Below are positions 22,236 through 24,383 of a stretch of DNA of 24,383 bases, in pieces; position 1 is the stretch's first letter; every line of letters starts with the position of its first letter. The position numbers and the translations under genes are program-made. Below the pieces are notes generated by a model. It worked only from the letters and a program-made list of their open reading frames with translations, was not told the origin of the DNA and ran no database searches. Source of the DNA: Microcaldota archaeon (GTDB lineage: Archaea > Micrarchaeota > Micrarchaeia > Norongarragalinales > WALN01); assembly GCA_015522865.1 (NCBI GenBank), contig WALN01000016.1, positions 1 through 24,383 on the forward strand, read 5' to 3'.

Positions 22236-22718
22236 TTACTGCACCTTTTTTAAATCTGAAAGACATTTTTCCAAAATCTTTGCTACTCCTTTGTTCCTCT
22301 TGGAGGGCATATTTTGAATAAGAGCATTTATCTCGAAAATTAATCTCTTAGTGCTTTTGTTTTCTCCTCCAAAAACATCTAAAAATAAATTTCTAAATTG
22401 AAAGAATCTTTCCATCGATTCCTTCCTTAAGCGCTTTATATCATATAATGTCTTCTTTCCTTTGGCGGTGAGCTCAAAAATGTTTTTAGAACGCTTACCA
22501 ACGCTCAACACTTTTATTAGTTTTTCATTTTCTAACTGCTTCAAAATAGGATAAATAGTCCCCTTACTCGGAGTCCAGGCCCCACTGGTTTTTTCATTAA
22601 TTTCTTTTAACAAATCATATCCGGATTTTGGTTTTTTATTTAGCGAGTGTAAGATAAAAATCGCCAGAAGCCCTCTGCCTCTTCCGCTATCTTCCTTAAA
22701 CTTCCATATTGTTGCCAT
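22236..22718 (-). CDS. PadR-family transcriptional regulator
   Basis: The 160-residue protein has the PadR winged helix at about 18-85: LAIFILHSLNKKPKSGYDLL, the recognition helix region KGTIYPILKQLENEKLI and the wing (SVGKRSKNIFELTAKGKKTL). The C-terminal ~70 residues form the dimerising and effector-binding helices. PadR proteins usually repress adjacent efflux genes and release DNA on binding the drug. Here it is the first gene of padR-ATPase-permease-MFS, so autoregulation of the whole operon is likely. Its promoter has a TATA box and an inverted repeat just upstream of the BRE. Identification is strong; the ligand is unknown. Confidence 0.93.
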   Translation of the reverse strand: MATIWKFKEDSGRGRGLLAIFILHSLNKKPKSGYDLLKEINEKTSGAWTPSKGTIYPILKQLENEKLIKVLSVGKRSKNIFELTAKGKKTLYDIKRLRKESMERFFQFRNLFLDVFGGENKSTKRLIFEINALIQNMPSKRNKGVAKILEKCLSDLKKVQ

Positions 22719-22737
22719 ACTCTATTTTAGATTCCCG

Positions 22738-22772
22738 ACTTTTTAAATATTTCGGATTCGAACCGTTCGGAA
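22738..22772 (-). promoter_or_regulatory. Promoter and candidate operator of the PadR operon
   Basis: The minus strand has CCGAAATATTTAAAAAG (BRE/TATA, about 22739-22755) about 25 bp before the ATG at 22718, so the mRNA is probably leaderless. Directly upstream lies the inverted repeat TTCGAAC-C-GTTCGGA (22757-22771, one mismatch), joined to another TTCGGA at 22751. A PadR dimer bound here would cover the BRE. The same stretch also reads GGTTCGAATCC, a tRNA T-arm-like sequence shared with the repeats to its right. Confidence 0.5.
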
Positions 22773-22801
22773 TAACACTTACGCCGGAGAGGTATTTAAT
22801 T

Positions 22802-22840
22802 TAATGCAGGGAGAGGGATTCGGACCAGCATTAGACCCCG
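22802..22840 (-). repeat. Cassette-boundary repeat, copy A
   Basis: This 39-bp element is related to copies B and C. On the minus strand, TAATGCTG and CTGCATTA (one mismatch) flank a 16-nt interior that includes GGTCCGAAT, like a tRNA T-loop; the hairpin spans exactly 32 nt (22802-22833). It begins 8 bp after the toxin gene's stop codon. Its 18 bp at 22805-22822 are identical to copy C. Confidence 0.75.
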
Positions 22841-22848
22841 CTCTTAAA

Positions 22849-23163
22849 CTAGGTTTTCAAACCACTTAAAAGTTTTGTTATCTCATTGAAAACAAGTTGT
22901 TTCTTCTCTTTGCTCAAATGAAATAGTGTTTTAGATACCATGGCCTTGGATATTGTAAATATGTAGTTCAGTTTTATTATACTGTTTTTTACTGCTCCTT
23001 CTTTCTTTGAAATAGGGATCCCCTTCATTTTAACATTGCTTGTTATGCCTGCTACAACTACATTATCGAACTCTTCGAATAAGACAAGAGCGGGCCTCTT
23101 TTTAACTTCAAAGGTATCTGTGAATTGTACGTTGGCTATAACAACGTCTCCTGCTCTAAGCAT
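22849..23163 (-). CDS. MazF/PemK-like toxin
   Basis: The 104-residue protein fits the MazF/PemK fold of ribosome-independent mRNA endonucleases: RAGDVVIANVQFTD at the start, KKRPALVLFEEFDNVVVAGI with the conserved Arg and the beta-strand core, a Thr-Ser turn (ITSN), and SIIKLNYIFTISKAMV followed by the C-terminal helix. The frame opens five codons earlier (23178), but the ATG at 23163 gives an 8-nt overlap (ATGCTTAG) with the antitoxin stop and a typical MLRAGDVV start, so I prefer it. It pairs with the upstream antitoxin. It sits between two copies of the repeat. RNA target unknown. Confidence 0.85.
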   Translation of the reverse strand: MLRAGDVVIANVQFTDTFEVKKRPALVLFEEFDNVVVAGITSNVKMKGIPISKKEGAVKNSIIKLNYIFTISKAMVSKTLFHLSKEKKQLVFNEITKLLSGLKT

Positions 23164-23383
23164 CTTCCCATGCCTCATCGTATTCGTTGTCCCATAATTC
23201 CCTCATCTTAGGTTGCTGAATTTTGTGCAGAAATTCATCATATTGGTTTCTCATTCTTACACTTTCTGAATGTTTTATTAAATACAGAATTAATTCATTG
23301 TAAGTTTGCCTCGGGTATTTTTTAATCTTTTTTAACTTTTTTACGACAGACTTACTTAATTGAATGGTTGTAACATCAGTCAT
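23156..23383 (-). CDS. Antitoxin (ribbon-helix-helix-like), partner of the MazF-like toxin
   Basis: The 75-residue protein starts TTIQLSKSVVKKLKKIKKYP, a beta strand and helix as in archaeal RHH-type antitoxins of the VapB/CopG kind, and ends in an acidic tail (ELWDNEYDEAWEDA) suited to block the toxin. Position, size and the 8-nt overlap with the toxin define the pair. Upstream is a perfect 18-bp palindrome, a likely autoregulatory operator, overlapping the promoter. A long leader region (192 bp) separates its ATG from repeat B. The antitoxin family is judged by pattern only. Confidence 0.82.
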   Translation of the reverse strand: MTDVTTIQLSKSVVKKLKKIKKYPRQTYNELILYLIKHSESVRMRNQYDEFLHKIQQPKMRELWDNEYDEAWEDA

Positions 23384-23403
23384 TATATATCGCCTATAGT
23401 TAC

Positions 23404-23421
23404 TATATAATTAATTATATA
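23404..23421 (-). promoter_or_regulatory. 18-bp palindrome over the antitoxin promoter (candidate operator)
   Basis: TATATAATTAATTATATA is a perfect palindrome centred about 30 bp upstream of the antitoxin ATG at 23383, right where a TATA box is expected (ATTTATATATAA on the minus strand). RHH antitoxins bind palindromes of this sort. Because it is purely A/T, it could also be just a strong TATA region. Confidence 0.45.
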
Positions 23422-23575
23422 TAAATCTCTCGGAGAGTCATTCGATTGTAATAGATAAAGCATATCGGGAATTCCTTGCAAAATAGGTAACAACTGTAAA
23501 GCTCTTATTTCCTGCCTTCTTTTCGTCTATAAAGCCCGTATTTGCCCCCATATGCTTTAATTTCCATTACGAAGT
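23422..23575. other. Non-coding stretch upstream of the TA promoter
   Basis: No gene is apparent between the antitoxin promoter and repeat B. A short minus-strand frame (MEIKAYGGKYGLYRRKEGRK and stop) exists but has no support. The stretch has no clear structure beyond the repeat. Confidence 0.35.
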
Positions 23576-23614
23576 TAATGCTGTGTAAGATATTTGAACC
23601 AGCATTAGAACTCG
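23576..23614 (-). repeat. Cassette-boundary repeat, copy B
   Basis: This 39-bp element aligns without gaps to copy A (29 of 39 identical; 12 bp ACCAGCATTAGA exact). On the minus strand, TAATGCTG and CAGCATTA pair perfectly over 8 bp, again spanning 32 nt, with GGTTCAAAT (T-loop-like) in the interior. It begins 9 bp after the methyltransferase stop codon at 23624-23626, the same place copy A takes behind the toxin gene. Confidence 0.75.
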
Positions 23615-23623
23615 CAGTATGTT

Positions 23624-24340
23624 TCACATTTTCTGTTTTTTTAGGACATATATTGCAAAGTGCGGGTATTTTGCTTCCGAGTACCACTTGAATGATTCGT
23701 TTCCTGTTGCCAGCGGTTTATGTAATTCTTCTATTTTAAAGTCTGTTTCTGAGAACACTTCTTGGTAGTCTTTTTCTGTCCAGTAATAATCGTAAAATAT
23801 TATGTTGGTTCCTCGTACTCTTAATTTTACCTTCATCCCGCTTTGGATTTCTTTATTTTCAGGATAGCTATAGACAAATGAAGCACAGTCGTGTTTATAC
23901 ATGTTTTCTGCATCAGTGACTGCTATTATTATCCCATTATTCTTTAATACTCTGTTTAATTCATTGAAGATTTCTTTCATTTTTTTCTTAGAGGGTATTT
24001 CCATTAATACTGCAAATAATAATATTATATCAAAAGAAGCATCATTGAAAGGCAGTATTTCATTTTTTATAAGATAATAACTTCCTTCAGGATCCCGTTT
24101 CTTAGCTTCATCTAATATCTCTTTACTTATATCAACCCCAATAACTTCCAAACCCAACTTTTTTAAAAAACGGGTAGAACGTCCCCCCCCACAGCCAAAA
24201 TCAAGAGCCCTTTTACCTTTTGCGTATTTGTTAATTATCTTTGGGATGTCCCTAAATCCCAAATAAAAAGTATCTTTGATATCAAGCTGAGAGTACTCTT
24301 TTGCAAACTTTTTGTAATTGTGTGAATGTATTTTAACCAC
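23624..24340 (-). CDS. SAM-dependent methyltransferase (class I)
   Basis: The 238-residue protein has motif I ALDFGCGGGRSTRFL (45-59), the acidic end of strand 2 (VIGVDISKEILDEA), motif IV region FDIILLFAVLMEIP and the post-motif ELNRVLKNNGIIIAV. The C-terminal part (residues about 150-238) is unlike generic UbiE-type enzymes and probably defines the substrate, which I cannot name. The start is GTG at 24340; no other start codon lies near. A TATA-like CTATAAAATAAAG lies only about 10 bp ahead, too close for a leader, so transcription may begin further upstream. It lies between repeats B and C as a single-gene unit. Confidence 0.88.
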   Translation of the reverse strand: MVKIHSHNYKKFAKEYSQLDIKDTFYLGFRDIPKIINKYAKGKRALDFGCGGGRSTRFLKKLGLEVIGVDISKEILDEAKKRDPEGSYYLIKNEILPFNDASFDIILLFAVLMEIPSKKKMKEIFNELNRVLKNNGIIIAVTDAENMYKHDCASFVYSYPENKEIQSGMKVKLRVRGTNIIFYDYYWTEKDYQEVFSETDFKIEELHKPLATGNESFKWYSEAKYPHFAIYVLKKQKM

Positions 24341-24362
24341 TTTATTTTATAGATCAGTTTGG

Positions 24363-24383
24363 CAGTGCAGGGAGAGGGATTCG
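24363..24383 (-). repeat. Cassette-boundary repeat, copy C (cut by the window edge)
   Basis: The last 18 bp of the window (TGCAGGGAGAGGGATTCG) are identical to 22805-22822 in copy A. The other half lies outside. The sequence also equals what the 3' end of a minus-strand tRNA gene would look like (TTCGAAT-type loop end, T-stem CCCTC, acceptor TCCCTGC, discriminator A), so a full tRNA just outside the window is possible. Confidence 0.65.

Noticed and set aside
22741..22860. A complete tRNA gene on the minus strand
   Set aside because: T-loop-like sequences are present, but T-stems do not pair properly, no matching acceptor 5' strand or anticodon arm is found, and the nearby sequence is toxin coding or AT-rich promoter.
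22802..23614. Canonical integron attC sites
   Set aside because: The hairpins are only 32 nt, the outer boxes have ATT/AAT where GTT/AAC is expected, and no integrase is in view. I report the array-like layout without calling it an integron.
23505..23687. A 60-codon minus-strand frame overlapping the methyltransferase end
   Set aside because: Its first half is a shadow of the methyltransferase C-terminus and the rest runs through repeat B; no support for coding.

Overview
The window is an AT-rich, densely packed archaeal chromosome segment. The archaeal signature genes are transcription factor B, an archaeal MBF1, NAC, Fen1 with a PCNA-binding tail, EF-1A followed by ribosomal protein S10, a Brix protein followed by KEOPS Pcc1, and archease with RtcB. 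BRE/TATA boxes about 25 bp ahead of start codons and many apparently leaderless genes agree with this. Short intergenic gaps, a minimal SUF operon and a Cys-periodic surface protein would fit a small-genome uncultivated (for example DPANN-like) lineage, but the lineage is an inference.

Layout. 1-1060: the 5' end of an SGNH hydrolase gene leaving the window, then a frameshifted IS-transposase remnant. 1061-4207 (minus): tfb with a structured leader and two promoters, a protein with a stand-alone PEP-synthase-type phosphohistidine domain, and an HTH-ACT regulator. 4299-6556 (plus): sufT-sufC-sufB/D iron-sulfur assembly operon. 6577-10921 (minus): fen1, archease, rtcB; rtcB is interrupted by a 471-residue LAGLIDADG intein placed directly before the catalytic cysteine. 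10976-12639 (plus): MBF1, NAC, inositol-phosphatase family enzyme. 12708-15805: agmatinase-family enzyme, an unknown soluble protein, a NUDIX hydrolase and a cation exchanger. 15892-18881: EF-1A, S10, a membrane protein on the other strand, tRNA-Ser(UGA), Brix and Pcc1. 18929-19300: a membrane-anchored protein whose six cysteines follow an exact 26-residue period. 19301-22718 (minus): a PadR-ABC-ABC-MFS efflux operon.

The right end (22750-24383) differs from the housekeeping region. On the minus strand a methyltransferase gene and an antitoxin-toxin pair are each followed, 8-9 bp after the last stop codon, by a related 39-bp element that forms a hairpin and carries a tRNA T-loop-like core (GGTYCRAAT). 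A third copy is cut by the window edge. The arrangement looks like a small array of gene cassettes separated by repeated sites. I regard this as the most interesting feature here; the mechanism is unproven and no recombinase is present in the window.
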